A stretch of DNA of 64,000 nt from Roseiarcus sp963820775 (lineage in GTDB: Bacteria > Pseudomonadota > Alphaproteobacteria > Rhizobiales > Beijerinckiaceae). Under the pieces are notes generated by a model. It was not told the origin of the DNA and ran no database searches. It saw only the letters and a program-made list of their open reading frames with translations. Positions 54,275-62,560 of this stretch are shown here, piece by piece. The stretch spans positions 1 through 64,000 of the forward strand of contig CAWGBF010000006.1 in NCBI GenBank assembly GCA_963820775.1, in the 5' to 3' direction. Made by a program: the position numbers and the translations under genes. Numbering within the stretch: position 1 is the first letter of the stretch; the number at the start of each line of letters is the position of its first letter.

Positions 54275-56278
54275 ATGACCCAAACGCCCGTCTCCACTCT
54301 TCAACCTGCGCTCACCCTGACCGAGTTTCTGGATACGACCGGCGTCTTCCCGCCCCGGGACGGCTCCGGATCGGGGCCGTTTCTCGGCTCGATCGGAATT
54401 TTTGCCGGCCCATCCTTTCTGTTCAACACTCCCGCCAATGGGCAGATCTTCTCCATTCAGAATAACACGGCCCTGTTCTCAATCCTCGGGACGACCTTTG
54501 GCGGCAACGGCACGAGCAATTTCGAAGTTCCCAACCTCGGCGGCGTTCAAACGATCGGCGCCGGCCAGGGCGTGGGACTTCCTTTGGTCGACCTCGGCCA
54601 AACCATCGGGCAGACCGGCTACGACCTGACAAAGGCGCAACTGCCGCCGAGCCTCGGCGGAACCAGCGCACCCATCGACGCGCAGCAGCCTTCGCTGGGG
54701 TTGAACTATGTCATAAACACCGAAGGTGTTTTTCCCAGCGGTGATTTGACTCTTAATTCGCTGGGGGTCGTCTCCGCTTTCGCCGGAAACTTCGCCCCCG
54801 GGGATGAGCTGTTCTGCGACGGGCAACTGTTGCAAATCAGCCAATACGAAGCGCTGTTTAACTTGATTGGCAGGACCTACGGCGGCGACGGCGTCACGAC
54901 CTTCGCCCTGCCGGACCTACAGGGCCGCGACATCGTCGGCGCGGGCGACGGTTTTACGCTGGGCGAGCAGGTGGGCAGCGCCAATGTGACTCTGACCAAC
55001 GCCAATTCGCCGCTGGGCTCCGACGCGCCGATCGTCAACCAGCAGCCCGGTCTCGTGATGAACTATTATATCGCATTGTCAGGAATATTTCCTGCGGAGG
55101 GCGAGACCGGAAATAGCAGTGATCAAATGACTCCATATCTCGGCCAGATCGTCGCCTGCGCTGAGACAATCAACGATCCCAATGGCTGGGCGCTTTGCAA
55201 CGGCCAATTGCTTCCCATCAATCAGAACCAGGCCTTGTTCGCTCTGCTCGGCACCACTTACGGCGGAAACGGGGTCACGACATTCGCCCTGCCGGATTTG
55301 CGGGGGCGCACGGTGCTGGGCACGGGCGGCGTCAACGGACTGGGCGCGCTGGGACAGGTGAGCGGCGCGAGCGCGATCACTCTGACGAGCGCCAATCTGC
55401 CCCCTTTCGCCAACCTCCTGTGGCAGAACGCCGGCACCGGCCAGGCCGCGATCTGGGAAATGAACGGAAACACCTTGGTCGACGGCGGGGCCGTGAGCCC
55501 CAATCCCGGGCTAAGCTGGAAAGCGATAGGACCGGGCGACTTCAACGGTGACGGCCATTCCGACATTCTGTGGCAGAACACTGGCGCCGGGCAAGCCTCA
55601 ATCTGGGAGATGAACGGGAGCGCCCTGATCGGCGGCGGCCCGGTGAGCCCCAATCCGGGCCCAAGCTGGCAAGCGATCGGAACCGGCGATTTCAATCACG
55701 ACGGCCTTTCCGACATTCTGTGGCGGAACACGAGCACCGGCCAAGCCTCGATCTGGGAAATGAGCGGGAACAGCTTGATCGGCGGCGGGCCCGTGAGCCC
55801 CAATCCCGGGCCGAGCTGGAAAGCGATCGGAACGGGCGATTTCAACGGCGACGGCGATTCCGACATCCTGTGGCGGAACACCAGCACCGGGCAGGTCTCG
55901 ATCTGGGAAATGGACGAGAACAATCTTATTGGCGGCGGGCCTGTCAGCCCCAATCCCGGGCCGAGTTGGCAAGCGATCGGAACCGGCGACTTCAACCACG
56001 ACGGCTTTTCCGACATACTCTTCCAGAACACCGGCACGGGCCAAGTTTCGATCTGGGAGATGGACGGGAACACCTTAGTGGGCGGCGGGCCGGTCAGCGC
56101 CAATCCGGGGCCGAGTTGGCGCGCCATCGGAATCGGCGGCGGCGGTTCGGACATCCTTTTTCAAAACACGAGCAGCGGCCAAGCCTCGATCTGGGAGATG
56201 AACGGAAACACGATAGCCGGCGGCGGGCCCGTCAGCCCCAATCCCGGGTCGAGTTGGCATGCGATCGGGCTGAGCTGA
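54275..56278 (+). CDS. Three tail-collar domains fused to six FG-GAP/VCBS-like repeats
   Basis: 667 residues. Part one (about 25-370) holds three phage tail-collar (microcystin-dependent-protein type) units: GSIGIFAGPSFLFNTPANGQ with LFSILGTTFGGNGTSNFEVP; FAGNFAPGDELFCDGQLLQI with GGDGVTTFALPDLQGR; and GQIVACAETINDPNGWALCN with GGNGVTTFALPDLRGRTVLG. Part two (about 380-667) is six 50-residue beta-propeller-type units with GQASIWEMNG, GGGPVSPNPGPSW and DFNGDG or DFNHDG, a calcium-binding-like loop. No signal peptide is visible, as is common for collar proteins and type I secreted proteins. Probably a cell-surface or released adhesin. Confidence 0.75.
   Translation: MTQTPVSTLQPALTLTEFLDTTGVFPPRDGSGSGPFLGSIGIFAGPSFLFNTPANGQIFSIQNNTALFSILGTTFGGNGTSNFEVPNLGGVQTIGAGQGVGLPLVDLGQTIGQTGYDLTKAQLPPSLGGTSAPIDAQQPSLGLNYVINTEGVFPSGDLTLNSLGVVSAFAGNFAPGDELFCDGQLLQISQYEALFNLIGRTYGGDGVTTFALPDLQGRDIVGAGDGFTLGEQVGSANVTLTNANSPLGSDAPIVNQQPGLVMNYYIALSGIFPAEGETGNSSDQMTPYLGQIVACAETINDPNGWALCNGQLLPINQNQALFALLGTTYGGNGVTTFALPDLRGRTVLGTGGVNGLGALGQVSGASAITLTSANLPPFANLLWQNAGTGQAAIWEMNGNTLVDGGAVSPNPGLSWKAIGPGDFNGDGHSDILWQNTGAGQASIWEMNGSALIGGGPVSPNPGPSWQAIGTGDFNHDGLSDILWRNTSTGQASIWEMSGNSLIGGGPVSPNPGPSWKAIGTGDFNGDGDSDILWRNTSTGQVSIWEMDENNLIGGGPVSPNPGPSWQAIGTGDFNHDGFSDILFQNTGTGQVSIWEMDGNTLVGGGPVSANPGPSWRAIGIGGGGSDILFQNTSSGQASIWEMNGNTIAGGGPVSPNPGSSWHAIGLS
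55417..56275 (+). repeat. 150-bp tandem repeat array (six units, last two shortened)
   Basis: The DNA encoding the FG-GAP-like units repeats every 150 bp. Units 1 and 3 (KAIG, DFNGDG) and units 2 and 4 (QAIG, DFNHDG) are more alike than neighbours, giving a 300-bp super-period. Unit 5 lacks the DFN loop and unit 6 ends the protein. Confidence 0.8.
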
Positions 56279-56429
56279 CCCACAAGACTTGAACCTGGAA
56301 CTATGGCGAGGAATTGGGATCGAGCGAAATGGTGAGCGAGCGGCTCAGGCTCCTCGCCAGCGCAATCGGCGTGAAGCGCGCCGAGGTCATGGGTGTTCGC
56401 GGGGCCGAAGGAGCCTCGTAGATACGGCG
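56279..56429. other. Short intergenic stretch
   Basis: A 30-codon frame from ATG 56330 (MVSERLRLLASAIGVKRAEV) is open but shows no family; otherwise nothing is seen between the converging genes. Confidence 0.3.
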
Positions 56430-57083
56430 CTAAGCGCTTATCGGGAGGACGATTTCAAAGCGAATCCCTAGCGGATCGCTATGCCATTCATGCTCGCCGC
56501 CTAGTCCCTTGCTGAGCAGACGAATGAAGCTCATCCCCGTATGACCGGCCTCGTTGATGTCGAACCCCTCAGGAAATCCCACGCCATCATCCTCGTAAAC
56601 GACCGTGAGGCGGCCTTTTTCGTCAGGGCGACAGGACAGAGTGATCTTGGTCGGCAGACCCGCCGGATGAGCATATTTCAAAGAATTGGAGACAAGCTCG
56701 GCCGAGATGAGCGCCAGCGGCAGAGCTGTTTTTGCTGGCAGAGGATAATCCGCCGGGCAGTCAAATGAAAATGCTGTCGCCGCGGACGCCACGGCGTCTC
56801 TCAGGCGAGTGCAAACCTCTTCCAAATATGCGCGTAGCTGAACGGAGCCTGTCGTCGACTTACTAAGGAACCGGTGAAGTTTTCCCACCGTTTCTATGCG
56901 ATCGGCAATTTCTAGAAGAAACGTCTGGGGATCCGGTACGTCGCCACTCTTGGCTCGCCTGCGAACCAGCGCGCTGATTATTTGCAGACTATTTGCGATC
57001 CGATGATTGGCTTCTTCTAGGTGAGCCTTGAGATCCTCGGGTGTGGAATTAGCCGCTTCGTTCAGTGATAACATGACGCTCAT
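56430..57083 (-). CDS. HWE/HisKA_2-type sensor histidine kinase without sensor domain
   Basis: 217 residues from ATG 57083. The phosphoacceptor helix EANHRIANSLQIISALVRRR (HisKA_2) is followed by an ATPase domain with LISAELVSNSLKYAHP (N-box), VVYEDDGVGFPEGFD (D-box) and GMSFIRLLSKGLGGEHEW. No PAS or membrane part is encoded, so it must be controlled through a partner. Two small receiver proteins are encoded about 0.6 kb to the right. Such kinases often act in general stress or light/oxygen signalling in alphaproteobacteria. The upstream region is unusually AT-rich. Confidence 0.85.
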   Translation of the reverse strand: MSVMLSLNEAANSTPEDLKAHLEEANHRIANSLQIISALVRRRAKSGDVPDPQTFLLEIADRIETVGKLHRFLSKSTTGSVQLRAYLEEVCTRLRDAVASAATAFSFDCPADYPLPAKTALPLALISAELVSNSLKYAHPAGLPTKITLSCRPDEKGRLTVVYEDDGVGFPEGFDINEAGHTGMSFIRLLSKGLGGEHEWHSDPLGIRFEIVLPISA

Positions 57084-57293
57084 CCATCGTTTCTTTGCTA
57101 GAGCATCACTGGACTTAACACAAGAAGTATTTTCCGATATACTTAAGCATAACAAGGTATTTCATCAGTATAAGTCAGATCTACAAGTCGCTCTTTTTTC
57201 TATATGTACTCATGTTACGCTCTTGACAAAAAAGACTAAGTATGAGTAAGTGACGCTATGTGAGAAATCCGGCTGATGGAAAGGAGCCTATCG

Positions 57294-57515
57294 ATGTCGA
57301 CGGAGCTTCGCGGCGAGCGTCTTCAGATCATGCTGACGGCCGACGAGCTGGCCGCTCTCGACGAGTGGCGATTCAGCCGTCACATGCCGAGCCGTGCGGC
57401 CGCGATTCGCGAGCTGTTGCGCCGTGGTTTGGCGGTGGAAGGCTTTGACGTTTCGAACGGAAGGACGAAATCCGGCGATTTCGGCGTGATTGTCGATATC
57501 AAGAAGAAGGCGTGA
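57294..57515 (+). CDS. Ribbon-helix-helix (CopG/MetJ-type) small DNA-binding protein
   Basis: 73 residues. ATG 57294 after GGAGCCTATCG. The ribbon strand ERLQIMLTADELAALDEWRF followed by MPSRAAAIRELLRRGL is the RHH fold; it would bind DNA as a dimer. A 26-bp tandem duplication spans the end: the second copy lies just beyond the stop and shifts the frame, so the protein ends KKKA instead of KKKG. There is no toxin gene next to it. It lies between the kinase (divergent) and the receivers (convergent) and may regulate either. Confidence 0.8.
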   Translation: MSTELRGERLQIMLTADELAALDEWRFSRHMPSRAAAIRELLRRGLAVEGFDVSNGRTKSGDFGVIVDIKKKA

Positions 57516-57536
57516 TTGTCGATATCAAGAAGAAGG
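57485..57536. repeat. 26-bp perfect tandem duplication over the stop of the RHH gene
   Basis: Units 57485-57510 and 57511-57536 are identical. As 26 is not a multiple of three, the duplication moves the stop codon; the original end can be read after the second unit (AAGAAGAAGGGTTGA). Confidence 0.85.
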
Positions 57537-57695
57537 GTTGAGCGGCAGCTAAGCGCTTCGCCGCACGACCCGGCCCTCTCAACACAGTCGGCCCCGCCCC
57601 GATCCGGACCGGTTCGATCCGGCCTGCGTCGCCTTCGATATGTCGTTTTTCGATGCCCAAAACGCATCATAAGCTGCCCAAAACCCATCATAAGC

Positions 57696-58088
57696 TTATG
57701 CGACGTCGCCTCGGTCACGTCGCGCGAGAGCCCGGCGTATATGGTCCAGCACGAGAAGGTGATCGTAGGGTTTCGCGAGCGCCGGACCGTCTTTGCAGAT
57801 GCTTGCGGCGCGATCGACGGCCTTTTCGATCGACCCCGCCAGAATCACTTCTGCGGGATGATTGTGCTCTTTGATCCAGCGCCGTAGCGCAAAGCCGCTT
57901 CCTTCGGTCGCCATGTCCGCCAGCACAATCTCGATTTGTAAACTTGGCGTCGTCAATGCGCGCTTCGCTTCGTCGCCGTTCGACGCCTCGAAAACAGTAA
58001 AGCCGCATTCGCGCAGATATTCAGCCAAAGGATGACGAACCGTAATATCCCCTTCGACAAGAAGAACGACAGGAGAAGAAGATGTCAT
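57696..58088 (-). CDS. Single-domain response regulator, atypical
   Basis: 130 residues. Receiver fold: VVLLVEGDITVRHPLAEYLR (acidic pair reduced to E-G-D), phosphoacceptor Asp in EIVLADMATEGSGFALRRW, Ser in VILAGSIEKAV (usually Thr/Ser) and Lys in ALAKPYDHLLVL. The missing second acidic residue suggests altered Mg binding. Its ATG overlaps the stop of the neighbouring receiver gene (ATGA), so the two are translated together. No output domain; it may act as a phosphate sink or by protein contact. Confidence 0.8.
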   Translation of the reverse strand: MTSSSPVVLLVEGDITVRHPLAEYLRECGFTVFEASNGDEAKRALTTPSLQIEIVLADMATEGSGFALRRWIKEHNHPAEVILAGSIEKAVDRAASICKDGPALAKPYDHLLVLDHIRRALARRDRGDVA

Positions 58089-58492
58089 CGATCGCCCTCA
58101 TTTTGTCGTCTGTTACGCACCCGCTCAGTTAGGGCGGTCGCGGTTTCGACGAGGTCGTAGGGCTTTGCGACAATGGGTTCCGACCATTCCCGATCATTGA
58201 AATAACCGGAGGTGATGATGACGACAACGATCGGATATTCCCGCCTAATACGGGCTGCGAGCTGAGCGCCGGTCATCGAGCCCGGCATCAGATGATCCGT
58301 GAAGACCAAGTCCACCGATCCCCCGGCCGTCAGATAGCGCCAAGCCTCATCCGCTGTCGCGGCTTCCACTACTGATACGCCAAGCTCCCGGAGCGCTTCG
58401 GCCAGAGCAAAACGAATAAAAGCCTCGTCCTCCACCACGAGTATCCGCGCAGGCGCTGATTCCGGCGCCGACTCGACCTGGCATTGTGGCAT
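58085..58492 (-). CDS. Single-domain response regulator
   Basis: 135 residues with a canonical receiver: ARILVVEDEAFIRFALAEAL (E-D-E acidic pocket), phosphoacceptor Asp in VDLVFTDHLMPGSMTGAQLA, Ser in VIITSGYF, Lys in EPIVAKPYDL. First gene of a two-gene operon with the atypical receiver. The HWE kinase at 56430 is the nearest candidate partner. Confidence 0.85.
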   Translation of the reverse strand: MPQCQVESAPESAPARILVVEDEAFIRFALAEALRELGVSVVEAATADEAWRYLTAGGSVDLVFTDHLMPGSMTGAQLAARIRREYPIVVVIITSGYFNDREWSEPIVAKPYDLVETATALTERVRNRRQNEGDR

Positions 58493-58880
58493 CCGTTACT
58501 CCAGCCAAGAACCGAAACGTGGGGCGAGGCAAATGGTTCCGGCTTCCCATGCGACTTTAACCACAACCCAGAACTAGGGCTGCAAGAGTGGCTCCTGCAG
58601 AACGTGCACCGACGGTCGCCCGCTGCTATTATCGCTGCTTCACGGCGAAACCAGTCAGGCTGATTAGGTTTCGCCCCTCCGACGCGCTACGGCCCTCAAG
58701 GCTTTTCGCGGTCGCGGTTCCCCGCGACAATGCGTCGCGAGACCTGAAGTTCCTAGGTGAACGTGGGTAGCGGCTCGGGCCGATCCGAGCGTAGGCGAGC
58801 CCTCTGGCCCCTTCACCACGAAAATGGCGCCGTGCGTGCTAGGATGGGCCATGCCGTCAGATCGGACCACCTGCCCGCCC
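58493..58880. other. Intergenic region between divergent genes
   Basis: Promoters of the receiver operon (minus) and the FemAB-like gene (plus) are expected here. No gene or palindrome that I can support; an in-frame extension of the downstream gene to ATG 58824 is possible. Confidence 0.4.
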
Positions 58881-60116
58881 ATGTCCTCCGCCTTCACCGC
58901 CCGCGTCGTCCCGTCTATCGCCGCTATCGATACGGCGGCTTGGGACGCCTGCGCCAATCCGCCTGGCCGTACGTTTGAAGAGGCCGAGGGCGAACGGTTC
59001 AATCCGTTCCTCACTCACGCTTTCCTGAACGCGCTCGAGGCCTCGGGCTCGGTTGGCGGCCGCTCGGGCTGGACGCCGGCGCATGTGGCGGTCGAAGACG
59101 GGCGCGGGCGCATGGTCGCCGCCGCGGCCTGCTATCTCAAGAGCCACAGCCAGGGCGAGTACGTCTTCGACCACGCCTGGGCCGACGCCTATGAGCGCGC
59201 CGGCGGCGACTATTATCCCAAGCTTCAGGTGGCCGTCCCGTTCACGCCGGTGACCGGGCGCCGGCTCCTCGTCGCCGCCGACGCGCCCGAGGGCGCGCGG
59301 GATGCGCTGATCGGGGCGCTCGGCCAATTGCGCAAACAGACCAAGACGTCGTCGATTCACGTCACCTTCCCGACCGTCGAGGACGCCAAGCGGCTGTCCA
59401 AAGCGGGGTTTCTGATCCGCAACGGCGAGCAGTTCCATTTCTCCTGCGACGGCTTCACGAATTTCGACGACTTCCTCGCCGCGTTGGCCTCACGCAAGCG
59501 CAAGGCGATCAAACGCGAGCGGCGCGACGCTCTCGACGGCGAGGTCACGATCGAACCGCTGACCGGCCCGGCGATTCGACCCGAGCACTGGGACGCCTTC
59601 TTCAAGTTCTACATGCATACGGGCTCGCGCAAATGGGGCCGCCCCTATCTCACCCGCGCTTTCTTCGATCTGATCGGCTCAACCATGGCCGACCGCGTGC
59701 TGCTGGTGATGGCGCGCCGCGCCGGGCGGTATATCGCGGGCGCGATCAATTTCATTGGCGACGACGCCCTCTACGGCCGGAACTGGGGCGCTATCGAGCT
59801 CCGGCCGTTTCTGCATTTCGAGGTCTGCTACTACCAGGCGATCGACTTTGCGCTCTCGCGAGGATTGCGCCGTATCGAGGCTGGCGCCCAGGGCGAGCAC
59901 AAGCTCGCCCGCGGCTATCGGCCGACCCTCACCTATTCAGCGCACGAGTTCGCCGACGCGCGGCTTGCCCGAGCGATCACCGACTACCTCGGACACGAGC
60001 GGGTCGCGGTCGAGCGGACGATCGCCCATTATGAGGAATACGCGCCCTTCCGCCGTGGCGATGGCGGCGAGCCAGGGGCCGAACGCCAGGGAGAATCCTT
60101 TGACGCCGAAGTATGA
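58881..60116 (+). CDS. GNAT/FemAB-like acyltransferase (DUF482 family)
   Basis: 411 residues from ATG 58881. Family stretches: NPFLTHAFLNALEASGSVGG, HVAVEDGRGRMVAAAACYLK, GEYVFDHAWADAYERAGGDY, YYPKLQVAVPFTPVTGRRLL, FEVCYYQAIDFALSRGLRRI and GAQGEHKLARGYRPTLTYSA. The protein has two GNAT-like folds, as in peptidoglycan or aminoacyl transferases, but the true substrate is unknown. It is a common single-copy alphaproteobacterial gene next to a HIT gene, as here. Its end overlaps the start of the HIT protein. Confidence 0.85.
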   Translation: MSSAFTARVVPSIAAIDTAAWDACANPPGRTFEEAEGERFNPFLTHAFLNALEASGSVGGRSGWTPAHVAVEDGRGRMVAAAACYLKSHSQGEYVFDHAWADAYERAGGDYYPKLQVAVPFTPVTGRRLLVAADAPEGARDALIGALGQLRKQTKTSSIHVTFPTVEDAKRLSKAGFLIRNGEQFHFSCDGFTNFDDFLAALASRKRKAIKRERRDALDGEVTIEPLTGPAIRPEHWDAFFKFYMHTGSRKWGRPYLTRAFFDLIGSTMADRVLLVMARRAGRYIAGAINFIGDDALYGRNWGAIELRPFLHFEVCYYQAIDFALSRGLRRIEAGAQGEHKLARGYRPTLTYSAHEFADARLARAITDYLGHERVAVERTIAHYEEYAPFRRGDGGEPGAERQGESFDAEV

Positions 60117-60531
60117 TCCCGACAACATCTTCGCCAAGATCCTTCGCGGCGAAGCGCCGTGCGTCAAGGTCTACGAGGACGACGTGTCGCTGGCCTTCAT
60201 GGACGTGATGCCGCGCGCTGAGGGACATACGCTGGTCATCCCGAAAGCGCCCGCGCGCACGCTGTTTGAAATGGACCCCGAAGAATTGGCGCGCTTCATG
60301 CCGTCGGTGCAGAAGGTCGGGCGCGCGGTCATGGCCGGCATGAAGGCGGAGGGGCTTTTGCTCCAGCAGTTCAACGAGCCGGCGAGCGGGCAGCAGGTCT
60401 TCCATCTGCATTTTCACTTGCTCCCGTGCTGGGCTGGGGTCGCGATAAAGCCGCCTGGCGGACCGTTCCAAAGCGCCGAGACGCTCAAGCCTCACGCGGA
60501 AAAGATCGTCGCGGCGCTGGCTGGCGTATAA
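60100..60531 (+). CDS. HIT-family (histidine triad) hydrolase
   Basis: 143 residues from a TTG at 60100 preceded by GGGAGAATCC; ATG 60061 in the same frame is an alternative. TPKYDPDNIFAKILRGEAPC and VYEDDVSLAFMDVMPRAEGH lead to the H-x-H-x-H triad FHLHFHLLPCW near residue 100. It hydrolyses nucleotide phosphoramidates or dinucleotides. It overlaps the acyltransferase by 17 bases, suggesting co-transcription. Confidence 0.9.
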   Translation: MTPKYDPDNIFAKILRGEAPCVKVYEDDVSLAFMDVMPRAEGHTLVIPKAPARTLFEMDPEELARFMPSVQKVGRAVMAGMKAEGLLLQQFNEPASGQQVFHLHFHLLPCWAGVAIKPPGGPFQSAETLKPHAEKIVAALAGV

Positions 60532-60577
60532 GCATTCGCCGGCCGCCTGCCCGGCGTGCAACCCGGACGCCGACGCC

Positions 60578-61276
60578 ATGCCCCACATGCATTACTTCCC
60601 CGTCGGCGCCGGCGTCGCGACCCTCTTCTTCGCGATTCTGCTCGGCCTTCTGTTTTTCATCCAGATCCGCCTCTTGGGCCGCGCTTATTCCGCGCTCGGC
60701 CTCGATCCCCGGGTCGCGACGCTGGTGCTGTTCGCCTCCCTGCTCGGCTCGTACATCAATCTGCCGCTGGCGCGGCTGCCGGGGCAGCGAGTCGTCTCGC
60801 GGGATGTGGTGGAGATCTTCGGCGTCCCGTTTCTGGCGCCGGTCGCCGTCGATTGGCCTGGCACGATTCTCGCGATCAACGTGGGCGGCGCAGTGATTCC
60901 GATCATGCTGTCGTTCTACCTGCTCGTGCGCTACGACCTTTGGGCGGCCGGGGCGGTGGCGACGGCGATCGTCGCCTTTGTGGTCCACCGGATGGCGACG
61001 CCGATTCCGGGCGTCGGCATATCGGTGCCGACGGTCGCGCCGCCGCTCTTGGCGGCGGGCGCGGCGCTGGTGCTGTCGCGGCGATTCGCGGCGCCGATCG
61101 CCTATATTGGCGGCAGCCTTGGCGTGCTGATTGGCGCCGATCTCACCAATCTCGGCCGGCTGCGCAGCCTCGGCGCTCCCGTGGCCTCGATCGGCGGCGC
61201 CGGGACATTTGACGGCATTTTCCTCACCGGCGTGATCGCGGTGCTGCTGGCGAGCCTGGTTGTGGAGAGAAAATGA
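60578..61276 (+). CDS. DUF1614 multi-pass membrane protein
   Basis: 232 residues with about eight hydrophobic segments: ATLFFAILLGLLFFIQI, VATLVLFASLLGSYINLPLA, AINVGGAVIPIMLSFYLLVR and IGGAGTFDGIFLTGVIAVLL among them. The pattern GSYINLPLAR, NVGGAVIPI and GGAGTFDGIFLTG is diagnostic of DUF1614. No activity is known. It follows the HIT gene by 46 bases. Confidence 0.85.
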   Translation: MPHMHYFPVGAGVATLFFAILLGLLFFIQIRLLGRAYSALGLDPRVATLVLFASLLGSYINLPLARLPGQRVVSRDVVEIFGVPFLAPVAVDWPGTILAINVGGAVIPIMLSFYLLVRYDLWAAGAVATAIVAFVVHRMATPIPGVGISVPTVAPPLLAAGAALVLSRRFAAPIAYIGGSLGVLIGADLTNLGRLRSLGAPVASIGGAGTFDGIFLTGVIAVLLASLVVERK

Positions 61277-61447
61277 ACAAGTCGTTACCAGGATGTGGCC
61301 GTTTTGCCACATTGGACCACAAACACTTGTCGAACGCGAGAGTCAGGTAGACTCATGTGGATCGGAATCCTATAGTCTGGTCATTGTTCATGGCGGCGGG
61401 GCGACGCGTGTTGCGTACGGCGTCGCGTCAGAAACGGAGACAACAAG

Positions 61448-62290
61448 ATGATGAATTGCTGGCTTAAGGGTGTCGCGGTTGCGGCGCTGACCGCAGTCGG
61501 AGCGGTGGCGGCTCAGGCGGCCGACCTTCCGACCAGAAAAGAGGCGCCGGCGCCGGTGTTCGTGCCGCCTCCGTTCACCTGGACCGGGTTCTACATCGGT
61601 CTGAACGCCGGCGGCATCTGGCCCAGCGGCAGCCGTAACGCGACGCTCTTCGACCCGAATGCGGGTATCGATGGCGGGTTTCTCAATGCTGCGTTCCCGG
61701 GCGGTCTCGGATCGCAAAGCGTTGGATTCATTGGCGGCGGTCAGGCCGGTTACAATTGGCAGACGGGCGCCTTCGTGCTCGGCGTCGAAACCGACTTCGA
61801 TGGGACGACCGTCAGCAAGTCGTTCAATAACGTCGGAACTCCCTTTTTAGGCGCGGGCGTTCCGGCGCTCCTCTCGGGCGACTTCTTGAGCATCAACGGC
61901 AAGGCGAGCCTGAGCTGGCTGGGGACCACGCGCGGCCGCGTCGGCTTTGTGGTCACGCCGGATAATCGTCTGATGATCTACGCCACGGGCGGTGTCGCCT
62001 ACGGCGGCGGCAGCGCCAACTTCAGCGCTTTTGACTCGACAACTGGCGCTTTCTGGACCGGCAGCCCCAGCACCACCCGCGTCGGCTGGACGATCGGCGG
62101 CGGTGTTGAATACGCGGTCACCAACAACATCACGATCAAGGGCGAATATCTGTATGCCGATCTCGGCAGCAGCACCTTCAACAGCATCGGAAATACCGCG
62201 GTGGCGACGTTCTTCCCGGGCACCGTTGTGAGCGGCAAGATTGGCTACAACGCGTCGATCTTCCGCGCGGGCGTGAACTACAAGTTCTAA
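61448..62290 (+). CDS. Omp25/Omp31-type outer-membrane beta-barrel protein
   Basis: 280 residues: signal peptide (LKGVAVAALTAVGAVAAQA, cut before ADLP), the hallmark Hyphomicrobiales opening LPTRKEAPAPVFVPPPFTWT, GFYIGLNAGG, and alternating strands ending in a C-terminal Phe (FRAGVNYKF) recognised by the BAM complex. RVGWTIGGGVEYAVTNNITI and KGEYLYADLGS are typical barrel stretches. It should be an abundant porin-like or structural outer-membrane protein. A strong terminator follows, in keeping with high expression. Confidence 0.92.
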   Translation: MMNCWLKGVAVAALTAVGAVAAQAADLPTRKEAPAPVFVPPPFTWTGFYIGLNAGGIWPSGSRNATLFDPNAGIDGGFLNAAFPGGLGSQSVGFIGGGQAGYNWQTGAFVLGVETDFDGTTVSKSFNNVGTPFLGAGVPALLSGDFLSINGKASLSWLGTTRGRVGFVVTPDNRLMIYATGGVAYGGGSANFSAFDSTTGAFWTGSPSTTRVGWTIGGGVEYAVTNNITIKGEYLYADLGSSTFNSIGNTAVATFFPGTVVSGKIGYNASIFRAGVNYKF

Positions 62291-62324
62291 GCTCAACGTA
62301 GGCTTAGAACTCCAAAAATCTTGG

Positions 62325-62357
62325 CCGGAGGAAAGGCGACTTTCCTCCGGTTTTTTT
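62325..62357 (+). terminator. Rho-independent terminator of the OMP gene
   Basis: A perfect 11-bp stem (CCGGAGGAAAG with CTTTCCTCCGG), GCGA tetraloop and TTTTTTT tail, 34 bases after the stop codon. Confidence 0.95.
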
Positions 62358-62560
62358 CGCGCCTGTCTCGCCGGAACGCCGCGAGTTAGAGGCGCCGCAT
62401 TCAGAATCGCCTGCCGGTCAGCCCGTCTCAGCCGCTGATTCGGCGCCGCGGGCGGAGCGCTCTCGCGATATATCTATCCAAAGCGAAGGGCCGTTCTTAA
62501 GGCCCGATCAAGCGTCGGCTTCTACTCTCGGTTGCATTGTTCAGCGCCGAGACAATTCCC

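Noticed and set aside
58824..58880. Longer start of the FemAB-like protein at 58824
   Set aside because: The extra 19 residues (MAPCVLGWAMPSD...) have no likeness to the family, whose proteins begin close to FTARVVPSIAAID.
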